Shown piece after piece: positions 53,078-61,782 of a stretch of DNA of 64,000 bases; the stretch's first letter is position 1, and each line of letters begins with the position of its first letter. The stretch comes from an uncultured Flavobacteriaceae bacterium (GTDB taxonomy: Bacteria > Bacteroidota > Bacteroidia > Flavobacteriales > Flavobacteriaceae), in the NCBI GenBank assembly GCA_913043275.1, contig CAJWLL010000002.1:79766-143765 (forward strand), written 5' to 3'. The notes below the pieces were generated by a model. It saw only the letters and a program-made list of their open reading frames with translations, searched no databases and was not told the DNA's origin. The translations under genes and the position numbers were made by a program.

Positions 53078-53740
53078 ATGAGTAAATCTTTTAAAAAATA
53101 CTTTGTCCTCTTTATTCTCTTTTTATTTCCAATCGTAATCTATCTTTTTTTTGCTTCAGGAAAAAACAACTTTGCTCTATTACCTATTTTAACTAAAGGG
53201 GTAGACGATATCCGACAGTGGGAGACCCTTTCTGGTGCCCCTGTTCAATTTCAAGACCGGATCACCGTATTGGGGTTTTGGGGAGAAGATCTATCCGAAA
53301 AAAAAGGGGATGCCCTAAACCTCAATCAAAAAATTTATAAACGTTTTTATCAGTTCAAAGACTTTCAGTTTGTCATTGTGCTTCAAGAAGGTCAGGAGGA
53401 TCAAGTTGAAGTGCTCAAACAAGAATTAAAATCAGGTGTTGGAACTGACTTAGTCAAATGGCGTTTTATTTTTGGGAGTAATGATCTTATTTTAAACTTA
53501 TTTAAAAGCTTGAAAACCCCTTTGCAACTAAACGCTAAAAAAAGTTTACCATATGTTTTCATTATTGATAAAGAACGCAATCTTAGAGGGAGAGATGATG
53601 ATGAAGATGATGGAACCCTATTCGGTTTCAATGCCCAATCCGTTGCTGAGATAAACAACAAAATGGTCGATGACATCAAGGTGATATTGGCTGAGTACCG
53701 CCGCGCTTGGAAGAAATACAACAAGAATAATGTACCCTAG
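53078..53740 (+). CDS. Membrane-anchored thioredoxin-fold protein of the oxidase operon, no CxxxC motif
   Basis: A 220-aa protein with an N-terminal membrane anchor (about 8-26, YFVLFILFLFPIVIYLFFA) and an alpha/beta periplasmic domain. ITVLGFWGEDL followed by a helix, FQFVIVLQEG, and PYVFIIDKERNLRGRDDDEDDG resemble the strands of a Sco/thioredoxin fold. The position where Sco proteins carry CxxxC is WGEDLSEKK, so copper or redox chemistry of that kind is absent. It lies directly before a real Sco gene, and their ends meet. I read it as a degenerate Sco-like assembly factor; the function is unknown. Confidence 0.72.
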   Translation: MSKSFKKYFVLFILFLFPIVIYLFFASGKNNFALLPILTKGVDDIRQWETLSGAPVQFQDRITVLGFWGEDLSEKKGDALNLNQKIYKRFYQFKDFQFVIVLQEGQEDQVEVLKQELKSGVGTDLVKWRFIFGSNDLILNLFKSLKTPLQLNAKKSLPYVFIIDKERNLRGRDDDEDDGTLFGFNAQSVAEINNKMVDDIKVILAEYRRAWKKYNKNNVP

Positions 53741-53741
53741 C

Positions 53742-54437
53742 ATGAAAAATTCAAGTTACATAGGTTTAATAATTATCCTCATTTTTTTTGGTTTTTTGTT
53801 TATCCCCAAGATTATTGATCGGTTGGTAAACAATTCTCAGGTAGAGAGCAATCGATCTGTTCCTGGAAAGCCTTTAGCTTACATTAAACTCAACGGTGAA
53901 GCTAAAAAAGTACCTGATTTTTTGATGCTCAATCAAGACAGTTTGTTTATTGGTAATGAGGATTTTAAAGAAAAAGTTTATCTAGCAGAATTTTTTTTTA
54001 CTCGTTGCCCCTCCATTTGCCCCATAATGAATAAGAACATGAAGATTTTGGATGATCGTTTTGGAAATCGACAAGATTTTGGGATTGCTTCTTTCACCAT
54101 TGACCCAGACAATGACAAACCTCATGTACTTAAAAAATATGCAGAAGACTATGATGTAAAATCCCAAAACTGGCATTTTTTGACTGATAAGAAATCTAAG
54201 GTTTACGAACTTGCCAATTTAGGATTTAGTATCTTTGCAGGGATTAATCCAGCAGTAGCTGGAGGTTTCGAACATCAAGGTTATTTTGCTCTGATTGACA
54301 AAAACGGATATATCCGTTCACGGGTCGATCGTTTTGATAACCCGATCGTCTACTACTCTGGTCTGGATCAAATACATCTAGAAATGCAAGGAGTGGACAT
54401 GTTGTTGGAGGATGTTGAAATACTATTAAAGGAGTAA
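53742..54437 (+). CDS. SCO1/SenC-family copper chaperone for cytochrome oxidase
   Basis: About 231 aa with an N-terminal anchor (YIGLIIILIFFGFLFIP) and a thioredoxin fold carrying the copper motif Cys89-Pro-Ser-Ile-Cys93 in FFFTRCPSICPIMN. The third copper ligand, a late His, is probably the one in GGFEHQGYF. It delivers copper to the CuA site of subunit II. The ATG at 53742, 1 bp after the previous stop, is preferred to an ATG at 53730 that would overlap that gene by 11 bp; both are possible. It follows the oxidase subunit genes, as in many aerobic bacteria. Confidence 0.93.
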   Translation: MKNSSYIGLIIILIFFGFLFIPKIIDRLVNNSQVESNRSVPGKPLAYIKLNGEAKKVPDFLMLNQDSLFIGNEDFKEKVYLAEFFFTRCPSICPIMNKNMKILDDRFGNRQDFGIASFTIDPDNDKPHVLKKYAEDYDVKSQNWHFLTDKKSKVYELANLGFSIFAGINPAVAGGFEHQGYFALIDKNGYIRSRVDRFDNPIVYYSGLDQIHLEMQGVDMLLEDVEILLKE

Positions 54438-54448
54438 ATCTGAGTGAA

Positions 54449-54982
54449 ATGAAAGAGCAAATTTTAAGCAATCCATATAAGAAATATAGTAAGCTCATCA
54501 TAGTCGTATCCATTTTGATCCCTGTGGTGGTGGCGATTCTTTTTACAGTGAGATTACCTAACGTAGACCCTCTTTATTTCCTACCTCCAATTTATGCAAC
54601 TATTAATGCCTTGACCGCCTTGATTCTAGTTGTGGCCTATGTAGCGATTAGACAGAAAAAAATCAAACTCCACGAATCATTAATGAAGACCGCTATTTCT
54701 CTATCTTTGGTTTTCTTAGTCATGTACGTGGCCTATCATATGACTTCAGATCCTACTCCTTTTGGTGGAGAAGGAGCAGTGAAATACATCTACTATTTCA
54801 TCCTCATTTCTCATATTATACTTTCCATTGGGATCATACCCATGGTATTAATAACCTATGTTAGGGCAATAACTAAAAGGTTTGCAGACCACAAGAAAAT
54901 TTCCGTCATAACCTTTCCTATTTGGTTTTACATCGCCGTAACCGGAGTAGTTGTTTACTTGATGATAGCACCTTATTATTAA
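54449..54982 (+). CDS. DUF420-family membrane protein
   Basis: A 177-aa protein with five hydrophobic helices. It matches the DUF420 family in length and in conserved segments: LPPIYATINALTALILVVAYVAIRQ, LHESLMKTAISLS with conserved His, and YYFILISHIILSIGIIPMVLITY. DUF420 proteins (CtaM-like in Firmicutes) accompany heme-copper oxidase genes and help mature the enzyme. It lies 11 bp after the Sco gene, so an oxidase assembly role is likely here. Confidence 0.88.
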   Translation: MKEQILSNPYKKYSKLIIVVSILIPVVVAILFTVRLPNVDPLYFLPPIYATINALTALILVVAYVAIRQKKIKLHESLMKTAISLSLVFLVMYVAYHMTSDPTPFGGEGAVKYIYYFILISHIILSIGIIPMVLITYVRAITKRFADHKKISVITFPIWFYIAVTGVVVYLMIAPYY

Positions 54983-54986
54983 TCCC

Positions 54987-55193
54987 ATGCGTATTTTAAT
55001 GTCATTTTTGTTGATCCTTTTATTGGTTGCAGAGTCTTCCGCTCAGTGTTCAATGTGTAGAGCAGTTTTAGAATCAGGAGAGGCACATGAGACTGCCAAA
55101 GGGATCAATAATGGTATAATTTACTTAATGGCCATTCCATATCTACTGGTTGGTTTTGTTGGTTATCAAATTTTCAAGATTCTAAAGAAATAA
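54987..55193 (+). CDS. Small exported/membrane protein with CxxC motif (68 aa)
   Basis: A 68-aa protein with an N-terminal signal-like helix (about 3-18, ILMSFLLILLLVAESSAQ). A CSMC motif follows directly after the likely cleavage site, then a polar segment, then a second hydrophobic helix (IIYLMAIPYLLVGFVGYQIF) and a basic tail. Two cysteines at the start of the mature chain could bind copper or heme or act in redox exchange. It is 4 bp after the DUF420 gene and ends the oxidase operon. I recognise the arrangement from Bacteroidota oxidase loci but no assigned function. Confidence 0.75.
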   Translation: MRILMSFLLILLLVAESSAQCSMCRAVLESGEAHETAKGINNGIIYLMAIPYLLVGFVGYQIFKILKK

Positions 55194-55222
55194 AAAAGAA
55201 TTTGCCTTAAATTAATATTTTT

Positions 55223-55238
55223 TGGCACGTTATCTGTC
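55223..55238 (+). promoter_or_regulatory. Possible sigma-54-type promoter before the efflux operon
   Basis: TGGCACG (55223-55229), TTAT, CTGTC resembles the -24/-12 pattern TGGCACG-N4-TTGC. The -24 half is perfect; the -12 half reads CTGT in place of TTGC. It lies 40 bp before the ATP-binding protein gene in an 84-bp gap with no other good promoter. Weak evidence, since the -12 GC is missing. Confidence 0.33.
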
Positions 55239-55277
55239 GAGTATATATTAATTTTAGACTCTTAGAAAATAATTGCT

Positions 55278-55979
55278 ATGATTAGCATCAAAGATCTTCA
55301 CAAGTCCTATAAGATGGGAGACAACTCCTTACATGTTCTAAAAGGGATTGACCTTGATATAGATGAGGGAGAGCTTGTGGCCATTATGGGGTCATCCGGA
55401 TCGGGTAAATCCACGTTACTCAATATTCTAGGCATGCTCGATTTGGCCGATGAAGGAAAATATATTCTTGATAACGTATTGATTGAAGGTTTGAATGAAA
55501 CTACTGCGGCCAATTATCGCAATCAATTTTTGGGGTTTGTTTTCCAATCTTTTAATCTTATCAATTATAAAAACGCATTAGAGAATGTTGCTTTACCACT
55601 TTATTATCAGGGTTTTGGAAGAAAAATCCGACAAACAAAAGCTTTGGAATATTTGGAAAAGGTTGGATTAAAAGATTGGGCCACTCATTTGCCCAGTGAA
55701 CTTTCTGGTGGACAAAAACAAAGGGTGGCTATTGCCCGAGCCATGGCCTCTCAACCTAAAGTTCTTTTGGCTGACGAGCCCACAGGTGCATTAGATTCCA
55801 AAACATCGAATGAAGTTATGAGTTTGATCCAACAAATTAATCATGAAGGTAAGACCATTTTAGTTGTTACCCATGAATTGGATATTGCGCATATGTGTAA
55901 AAGAATTGTTACTCTAAAAGATGGAGTAATTGTTGAAGATCAAAAAGTTGACCAAGTAATTGTTGAAAGTCATGTTTAG
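55278..55979 (+). CDS. ABC transporter ATP-binding protein (MacB/LolD-like)
   Basis: A 233-aa nucleotide-binding subunit. Walker A is GSSGSGKST (38-46), the Q-loop is VFQSFNL, the signature is LSGGQKQR, Walker B is VLLADEPTGALD and the switch His is in VVTHE. Its closest relatives are the LolD/MacB lipoprotein- and substrate-extrusion group, which works by mechanotransmission. It forms an operon with two separate permeases, a membrane-fusion adaptor and a TolC-like channel. Together these make a split MacAB-TolC-type efflux pump. The following gene overlaps its end by 8 bp. Confidence 0.93.
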   Translation: MISIKDLHKSYKMGDNSLHVLKGIDLDIDEGELVAIMGSSGSGKSTLLNILGMLDLADEGKYILDNVLIEGLNETTAANYRNQFLGFVFQSFNLINYKNALENVALPLYYQGFGRKIRQTKALEYLEKVGLKDWATHLPSELSGGQKQRVAIARAMASQPKVLLADEPTGALDSKTSNEVMSLIQQINHEGKTILVVTHELDIAHMCKRIVTLKDGVIVEDQKVDQVIVESHV

Positions 55980-57201
55980 CAGAGACAGCTGGCAAGAAAT
56001 TTTTGAAACTATTCGTAAGAATAAATTGAGAACGAGCCTTTCTGGGTTTACTGTGGCATTGGGGATTTTTATTTTCATTGTTTTATTTGGTTTTGGCAAT
56101 GGATTGAAAAATAGCTTCAAACAATTTTTTTTAGATGATGCTACTAACACATTATGGGTCTATCCCGGCAAGACTTCCAAACCCTATCGGGGGTTTAAAG
56201 CCAATAGAAGGATAGAATTCGAAAACAGTGATTTGAAAGACATCAAGGAAAATTTTAAATTTTTTGTTGAGGATGTCACCCCCAGAATCAACAGAAGTTC
56301 ACGGGTTAGATATAAAGGTAAATCTGATAATTATTCATCCAGAGCCGTTGCTCCTGGTCATCAGTATATTGAAAAAACCATCATAATGAAGGGCCGATTT
56401 ATTAACGAAGATGATGTGGTTAATAAAACAAAAAATATTGTAATTGGTCGTTTGGTGTCCCAAGACCTTTTTAAAGACGAGGACCCAATTGGGAAATATT
56501 TAGAAATGGGCACAAGTGCTTTTAAAGTGGTTGGTGTTTTTCAAGACCAAAGTGGAGATCGAGAGGAAAGGTTGATCTATATGCCTTATACCACAAGGCA
56601 ACTCTTAGAAAAAAATAACGATAAGGTCAATTCTATTATTGTCAGCTTTAGATCTGATTTGGGCTATGCTACCGCCTTAGTTTTTGAAAAGCAATTGCGT
56701 CTTTTTCTCAAAAACAAAAAAGATATTGATCCTAGAGACAATAACGGTATTAGAATTAGAAACGTAGCCGATCAAATCCGACAAAACCAGCAATTTGCAA
56801 ACGTTTTACAAATCATTGTCGCTTTTGTTGGTATAGGCACATTGATTGCGGGAATTATAGGGATTTCAAATATTATGGTTTTTGTGGTTAAAGAACGCAC
56901 TAAAGAATTGGGGGTGAGAAAAGCCTTGGGTGCCACTCCTAAAAGTGTCATTGGAATGGTTTTGCAAGAATCTATTTTTATTACAGCATTGTCCGGCATT
57001 TCTGGAATGATTTGTGGTATTGCTTTATTGAGGAATCTTGGAGACCGTTTAGAAGAATTTTTTATTATTGATCCATATATAGATAATATCACTGCAGTGG
57101 TAGCAACTGTATTATTGATTCTATTCGGTGCTATTGCAGGTTATCTACCCGCTAAAAGAGCCGCTCTTATCAAACCAATAGTAGCTTTGAGAGATGAATA
57201 G
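55972..57201 (+). CDS. MacB-type ABC transporter permease (first)
   Basis: A 409-aa permease with four transmembrane helices. The first (about 22-42) is followed by a periplasmic MacB-type domain of about 220 residues. Three helices then form an FtsX domain, beginning near GIGTLIAGIIGISNIMVFVVKERTKELGVRKALGA and ending LPAKRAALIKPIVALRDE. ATG at 55972 (MFSRDSWQEIFE) is taken as the start; a TTG four codons upstream also opens the frame. It pairs with the next permease as a heterodimer and uses the ATPase just upstream. Substrates may include peptides, siderophores or drugs; not predictable here. Confidence 0.92.
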   Translation: MFSRDSWQEIFETIRKNKLRTSLSGFTVALGIFIFIVLFGFGNGLKNSFKQFFLDDATNTLWVYPGKTSKPYRGFKANRRIEFENSDLKDIKENFKFFVEDVTPRINRSSRVRYKGKSDNYSSRAVAPGHQYIEKTIIMKGRFINEDDVVNKTKNIVIGRLVSQDLFKDEDPIGKYLEMGTSAFKVVGVFQDQSGDREERLIYMPYTTRQLLEKNNDKVNSIIVSFRSDLGYATALVFEKQLRLFLKNKKDIDPRDNNGIRIRNVADQIRQNQQFANVLQIIVAFVGIGTLIAGIIGISNIMVFVVKERTKELGVRKALGATPKSVIGMVLQESIFITALSGISGMICGIALLRNLGDRLEEFFIIDPYIDNITAVVATVLLILFGAIAGYLPAKRAALIKPIVALRDE

Positions 57202-58471
57202 TTTAAAAATCATTTTCGATTTTGATACTTGGCAGGAGATTTTTGGCTCTATTGCTAAGAACAAAACCAGAACTGTAATTACAGTAATTGGTGTATTGTG
57301 GGGGATTTTCATCTACATCACACTATCTGGAGCTGCCAAAGGTTTGGATAATGGTTTTGACCAAGCATTTGAAGATATGGCAATGAATTCTATGTTTATT
57401 TGGCCTCAGAGGACGAGTGTTCCCTATAAAGGTTTTAAAGTGGGAAGATATCCACGTTTTAAGATTTCGAATGTTAATGAATTAAAAAAGCAAATTCCAG
57501 AAATTCAATACATTGCTCCAAGAAATGCAAGGGGTGTATTCGGAGGGAGTGAACCTGCGAGTGTAGTTTATAAGGAAATTTCTCGTTCTTATAATATTTA
57601 TGGTGATTTCTCCGATTACACTAAAATTTCCACCAAAAAAATATACAAAGGAGGCAGATTCATCAATGAAGAAGATCAGAGGAACAACCGTAAAGTTTGT
57701 GTAATTGGTGAACGTACAAATGAGGAATTATTTGACGAAGACGAGGACCCTTTGGGAAAATACGTTAGGATCAATAATGTTTTTTTTCAAGTGATTGGTG
57801 TACATAAGTATCTAGAAGGGGGAGGGTTTGAAACCGATGGCGATATTTTTATCCCTTTCAATACTTTTAGGAATATTTATAATACAGGGGAGGATGTAGA
57901 TTGGTTTACCATTGCTGCTTTTGATGATGCTGATGTTGTGGCTGTGGAAAAAAACGTAAAAGATGTTTTGAAAAAGATTCATAGCATAGCCCCTGAAGAC
58001 GATAGGGCCTTAGGTTCCTTCAACATAGGAGAACTATTTAATCGTATTAGTGGATTTGCCAAAGGGATGACTTTTTTATCCCTTATTGTTGGCTTAGCAA
58101 CTATTTTGGCTGGAGTTATTGGTATTGGTAATATATTGTTGATTTCTGTTAAAGAGCGCACGAAAGAGTTGGGAGTAAGGCGTGCCCTTGGGGCAACACC
58201 TGGAGAGATAAGGGTTCAGATTTTATTGGAATCTGTTTTTTTAACCATAATCGCTGGTGTCGTTGGTATTATTCTAGGAGCAGGTGTATTAGCCATTATT
58301 AATTTAGCAACTCAAAAATTATCAGATTTTCCATATACCAATCCTACAGTCCCTATACCATTGATAATTGGGGCATTGAGCACAATGGTAGTATTAGGAA
58401 CGCTGATCGGACTGATTCCTGCCCAACGGGCCGTAAGTATAAAACCCATTGACGCTTTAAGAGAAGAATAA
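57194..58471 (+). CDS. MacB-type ABC transporter permease (second)
   Basis: A 425-aa permease built like the gene before it: an N-terminal helix (TRTVITVIGVLWGIFIYITL), a MacB-type periplasmic domain, and an FtsX domain with GNILLISVKERTKELGVRRALGATPGEI and a conserved LIPAQRAVSIKPIDALREE end. It is clearly a paralogue of the first permease, and both start with DFDTWQEIF/DSWQEIF-like segments. It overlaps the first permease by 8 bp. The two would form a heterodimeric translocator. Confidence 0.92.
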   Translation: MNSLKIIFDFDTWQEIFGSIAKNKTRTVITVIGVLWGIFIYITLSGAAKGLDNGFDQAFEDMAMNSMFIWPQRTSVPYKGFKVGRYPRFKISNVNELKKQIPEIQYIAPRNARGVFGGSEPASVVYKEISRSYNIYGDFSDYTKISTKKIYKGGRFINEEDQRNNRKVCVIGERTNEELFDEDEDPLGKYVRINNVFFQVIGVHKYLEGGGFETDGDIFIPFNTFRNIYNTGEDVDWFTIAAFDDADVVAVEKNVKDVLKKIHSIAPEDDRALGSFNIGELFNRISGFAKGMTFLSLIVGLATILAGVIGIGNILLISVKERTKELGVRRALGATPGEIRVQILLESVFLTIIAGVVGIILGAGVLAIINLATQKLSDFPYTNPTVPIPLIIGALSTMVVLGTLIGLIPAQRAVSIKPIDALREE

Positions 58472-58486
58472 TTAAAACATTTGAAC

Positions 58487-59614
58487 ATGAAAATTTTAAA
58501 ATATTTAGCAATTGCTTTACTGGTTTTCGGAGCTGTTTTTGCCGCACTCTATTTTATCAAAACCAACAGTAAGCCATTGGCTGAATATAAAACTCAATTC
58601 CCAAAGATGCAAGACATCGAAAAAAAGACAGTCGTAACAGGAACTGTGATTCCTGAAGATGAAGTTGAGATCAAACCCCAAATATCTGGGATCATAGAAA
58701 AGCTATTCGTTGAGGAAGGTGATTTAGTGATTAATGGAGATTTGTTGGCCAAGGTAAAAGTAGTTCCCAATGAACAGGCACTAAACAGTGCACAAGGAAG
58801 ATTGTCGAATACGCTCATTTTATTGAAAAATGCTGAAGTTGATTATAATAGGAACCAATCTCTATTTGAAAAGGAAATCATATCTGAACAGCAGTTTGAT
58901 AATGCAAAACTTAATTTTGACCAGGCCAAACAAAATGTAAAAAACGCCAGGTCCGATCTGCAGATTATAAAACTTGGTTCTGCTGGAGGTTCTTCTATTG
59001 CCAATACCAATATCCGTGCAACAGTAGCTGGAACCATTTTGGAAATCCCAGTCAAAGAAGGAGATCAGGTCATTGAAAGTAACACTTTCAATGCTGGCAC
59101 TACTATTGCCACGGTAGCAGATTTAAATAAAATGATTTTTGAAGGGAAAGTAGATGAGGCTGAGGTGGCCAAGTTGATTATAGGGATGCCGCTAAAAGTA
59201 ACTTTAGGAGCTATTCAAGACAAAGAATTTGATGCCCAGTTAAAGTTTATTGCTCCTAAGGGAAATGAAGAGCAAGGAACAGTACAGTTCAAAATTGAAG
59301 GAGATGTTTTCCTAGATGAGTCGGTTTTTATTCGAGCAGGATATAGTGCTAACGCCTCGTTGGTATTGGAAAAAAAAGATAGTATTATGGGAATTTCTGA
59401 AGCATTGTTACAATTTGATAAAAATACCAACGACCCCTATGTAGAGGTAAAAAATGACAAAGGAAAATTTGAGAGGAAAGAAGTTCAGTTAGGAATTTCT
59501 GATGGAATCAACGTAGAAGTCGTTAAGGGATTAACTATGGAGGATGAAATAAAAGTTTGGAACAAGACAGAGCCTTATAAAATTGGGGAAGAAAAGGAGC
59601 CTGAAAACAAGTAA
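58487..59614 (+). CDS. Membrane-fusion (MacA/HlyD-type) periplasmic adaptor
   Basis: About 375 aa: an N-terminal anchor helix (about 5-23, YLAIALLVFGAVFAALYFI), a lipoyl-like/barrel-sandwich domain (VEIKPQISGIIEKLFVEEGDLV), a coiled-coil hairpin (about 90-150, SAQGRLSNTLILLKNAEVDYNR), the second lipoyl half (TVAGTILEIPVKEGDQV) and a beta-barrel and membrane-proximal domain. It links the inner-membrane permeases to the TolC channel encoded next. The ATG at 58487 is preferred to a TTG two codons earlier. Confidence 0.93.
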   Translation: MKILKYLAIALLVFGAVFAALYFIKTNSKPLAEYKTQFPKMQDIEKKTVVTGTVIPEDEVEIKPQISGIIEKLFVEEGDLVINGDLLAKVKVVPNEQALNSAQGRLSNTLILLKNAEVDYNRNQSLFEKEIISEQQFDNAKLNFDQAKQNVKNARSDLQIIKLGSAGGSSIANTNIRATVAGTILEIPVKEGDQVIESNTFNAGTTIATVADLNKMIFEGKVDEAEVAKLIIGMPLKVTLGAIQDKEFDAQLKFIAPKGNEEQGTVQFKIEGDVFLDESVFIRAGYSANASLVLEKKDSIMGISEALLQFDKNTNDPYVEVKNDKGKFERKEVQLGISDGINVEVVKGLTMEDEIKVWNKTEPYKIGEEKEPENK

Positions 59615-59620
59615 TCTATC

Positions 59621-61045
59621 ATGAAACCAATTCAATTCTTTCTTTCAACTACTTTATTTTTTTTAGGAGTCCATGTTCAGTCGCAGACCGAACCCATGTC
59701 TCTAATGGAATGTGTTCAGATGGCAGTTGAAAAAAACATCAGTGTCAAACAAAGTGAACTTTTACTAAATGATGCCGAAATTAACAAAGATGACGCAACA
59801 GGTAACTTTTTCCCTTCCTTCAATGCTCAGGCAAATCACACTTGGAATATTGGATTGAATCAAGACATTACAAGGGGTCTCTTAGAAAATAGGACTACAC
59901 AATATACCTCTTTTGGAGCTAGCTTTAATGTAGATCTATACAATGGTCTCAGGAATTTAAATCAGTTGCATCGGGCCAACCTCAGTATTTTAGCAGGAGA
60001 ATATCAATTGGAGGATATGAAAGATGATGTTCGATTGATGGTTGCAAATGCTTATTTGCAAATACTGTTTAACGTCGAAATATTAAAAGTCCAAAAATCC
60101 CAATTGGAGATCACCAAAAAGGATTCAGAAAGGACCCAAAATATGATAGATGCCGGAACCATGGTGAAATATGATTTATTGGAAATTGAGGCTTCTATAG
60201 CCACACAAGAACAATCGGTAATTCAAGCTGAAAATAATTTAAGGCTGTCCAAAATCAATCTAGCTCAAATGCTCTTGATTACCGATTATGAAAATTTCGA
60301 TGTGGTAACAATAGATGTAGAAGCTCCTTTTGGGCAGATTTTATTTCAGAAGCCAAAGGATATTTTTGAAATGGCATTGACCCATCGGAAAGACATTAAA
60401 CTTTCGATGACCAATATAGCCATTGCCGAAAAAGATGTAGAGTTGGCCAAAGGTACACTTCAGCCAAGTCTCAGTGCTTTTTACGGTTATAACACCCGTG
60501 TCTCCTATGCGGATAGGATTACAGGGGATGGAAATTTTACAGATGTTCCAATAGGTTTTGTATCCTCTACAAAAGAATCTGTTTTACGTTCAGTTGAAGG
60601 CAATAAGGCCATTGGTCCAATTCCTTTTAGAGAGCAATTTGACATTAACTCAGGTCACAATATAGGAGTAAGGCTTAACATTCCCATTTTTAATGGTAAT
60701 GCTGCTCGAAATAATGTTGAGAGATCCAAAGTAAATTTATTACGATCTCAGAATCAGTTGGAACAAGAAAAGCTCAATTTGGAAAATACCATTAACCAAT
60801 CCTATAATAATGCCGAGGGTGCCTATAAATTATTCAAGGCGGCACAAAAAACAGAATTGGCACGTAAAAAAGCCTATGAAAATGCAGTCAATCGTTTCGA
60901 AGGAGGAGTGATGAATATTTTTGAATTTAATCAAATCAAGCAGCGCTTTGAAACCGCTGCCTCAGATTTGGTTAGGTCTAAGTTTGATTATATTTTCAAA
61001 TTGAAAGTGCTCGAGTTTTATTTTGGTATCACCATTAGCCTTTAG
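59621..61045 (+). CDS. TolC-family outer-membrane efflux channel
   Basis: A 474-aa TolC-like protein with a signal peptide (about 1-20, FFLSTTLFFLGVHVQSQ) and two OEP repeats of long helices plus barrel strands (about 25-230 and 240-470). Recognisable pieces are SLMECVQMAVEKNISVKQSELL, ANAYLQILFNVEIL, and MNIFEFNQIKQRFETAASDLVRSKFDYIFKLKVLEFYFG at the C-terminus. It provides the outer-membrane exit for the split MacB-type pump, whose adaptor gene stops 6 bp upstream. Confidence 0.94.
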   Translation: MKPIQFFLSTTLFFLGVHVQSQTEPMSLMECVQMAVEKNISVKQSELLLNDAEINKDDATGNFFPSFNAQANHTWNIGLNQDITRGLLENRTTQYTSFGASFNVDLYNGLRNLNQLHRANLSILAGEYQLEDMKDDVRLMVANAYLQILFNVEILKVQKSQLEITKKDSERTQNMIDAGTMVKYDLLEIEASIATQEQSVIQAENNLRLSKINLAQMLLITDYENFDVVTIDVEAPFGQILFQKPKDIFEMALTHRKDIKLSMTNIAIAEKDVELAKGTLQPSLSAFYGYNTRVSYADRITGDGNFTDVPIGFVSSTKESVLRSVEGNKAIGPIPFREQFDINSGHNIGVRLNIPIFNGNAARNNVERSKVNLLRSQNQLEQEKLNLENTINQSYNNAEGAYKLFKAAQKTELARKKAYENAVNRFEGGVMNIFEFNQIKQRFETAASDLVRSKFDYIFKLKVLEFYFGITISL

Positions 61046-61086
61046 CTTTATAAAACTTTAGAGCTTTTAGGAGCCATTGATTTTTT

Positions 61087-61094
61087 TATTTTTG
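61087..61094 (+). promoter_or_regulatory. Candidate -7 promoter element directly before tsaB
   Basis: TATTTTTG (61087-61094) is a perfect TAnnTTTG box, with a TTTAG-like -33 candidate at 61066-61070. It ends only 4 bp before the GTG start codon at 61099, so transcription would begin at or next to the start codon. The tsaB message may therefore be leaderless. Confidence 0.45.
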
Positions 61095-61098
61095 TGAT

Positions 61099-61773
61099 GT
61101 GAGTGTAATACTGCATATAGAGACTGCCACCAAAAACTGTTCTATAGCGATCAGCCGATCGGGTGCGATGCTTGCCCTGAAGGAACACTACTCAGAGCAA
61201 TTTAGTCATAGTGAGCAATTACATGGTTTTATTCAGGAGGTGCTTAAAGAAGCCCAAATTGAGATGTCTGTTCTTGATGCAGTTGCAGTCAGCAAAGGCC
61301 CAGGTTCTTTTACTGGTTTGAGAATAGGCGTTGCCGCTGCAAAGGGCATTTGCTTCGCTTTAGATCTGCCTCTAATTGCAGTAAATTCTCTTCAAATCTT
61401 ATCCGAAAATTATAATGAAAGTAATAAAGCCTTATTATTTCCCATGTTTGATGCTCGTCGTATGGAGGTTTATGTAATGGTGCTCAATGAAAAGAAGCAA
61501 ATTGTTAAACCTACCTTTGCTGAAGTTTTGAGCCCGTCGAGTTTTAATGAATTTCCAACCGATATTCAATGGGTTTTTATGGGCGAGGGTGCAGAAAAAT
61601 GTAAGGAAGTATTAGATGCTTCCCACATTGAATACCGCAGCGAAATTCAGCATCCTTCAGCTGCAGAAATGGTTTCATTAGCGTGGAGTGCTTTTAAGGA
61701 CAAAAAATTTGAAGATCTAGCCTATTTTGAGCCCTTTTATCTCAAAAATTTTTATAGCAAAGCCAAAAAATAG
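61099..61773 (+). CDS. tsaB: tRNA threonylcarbamoyladenosine biosynthesis protein TsaB
   Basis: A 224-aa ASKHA-fold protein of the TsaB family: ILHIETATKNCSIAI at the start, the conserved KGPGSFTGLRIGVAAAKG near 70-90, and PMFDARRMEVYVMV near 115. It is needed with TsaC, TsaD and TsaE to place the t6A modification at position 37 of ANN-decoding tRNAs. It starts with GTG (61099), the only suitable start that keeps the first beta-strand. It appears to be a single-gene unit that converges on the nifU-like gene. Confidence 0.94.
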   Translation: MSVILHIETATKNCSIAISRSGAMLALKEHYSEQFSHSEQLHGFIQEVLKEAQIEMSVLDAVAVSKGPGSFTGLRIGVAAAKGICFALDLPLIAVNSLQILSENYNESNKALLFPMFDARRMEVYVMVLNEKKQIVKPTFAEVLSPSSFNEFPTDIQWVFMGEGAEKCKEVLDASHIEYRSEIQHPSAAEMVSLAWSAFKDKKFEDLAYFEPFYLKNFYSKAKK

Positions 61774-61782
61774 TGGTTTAAA

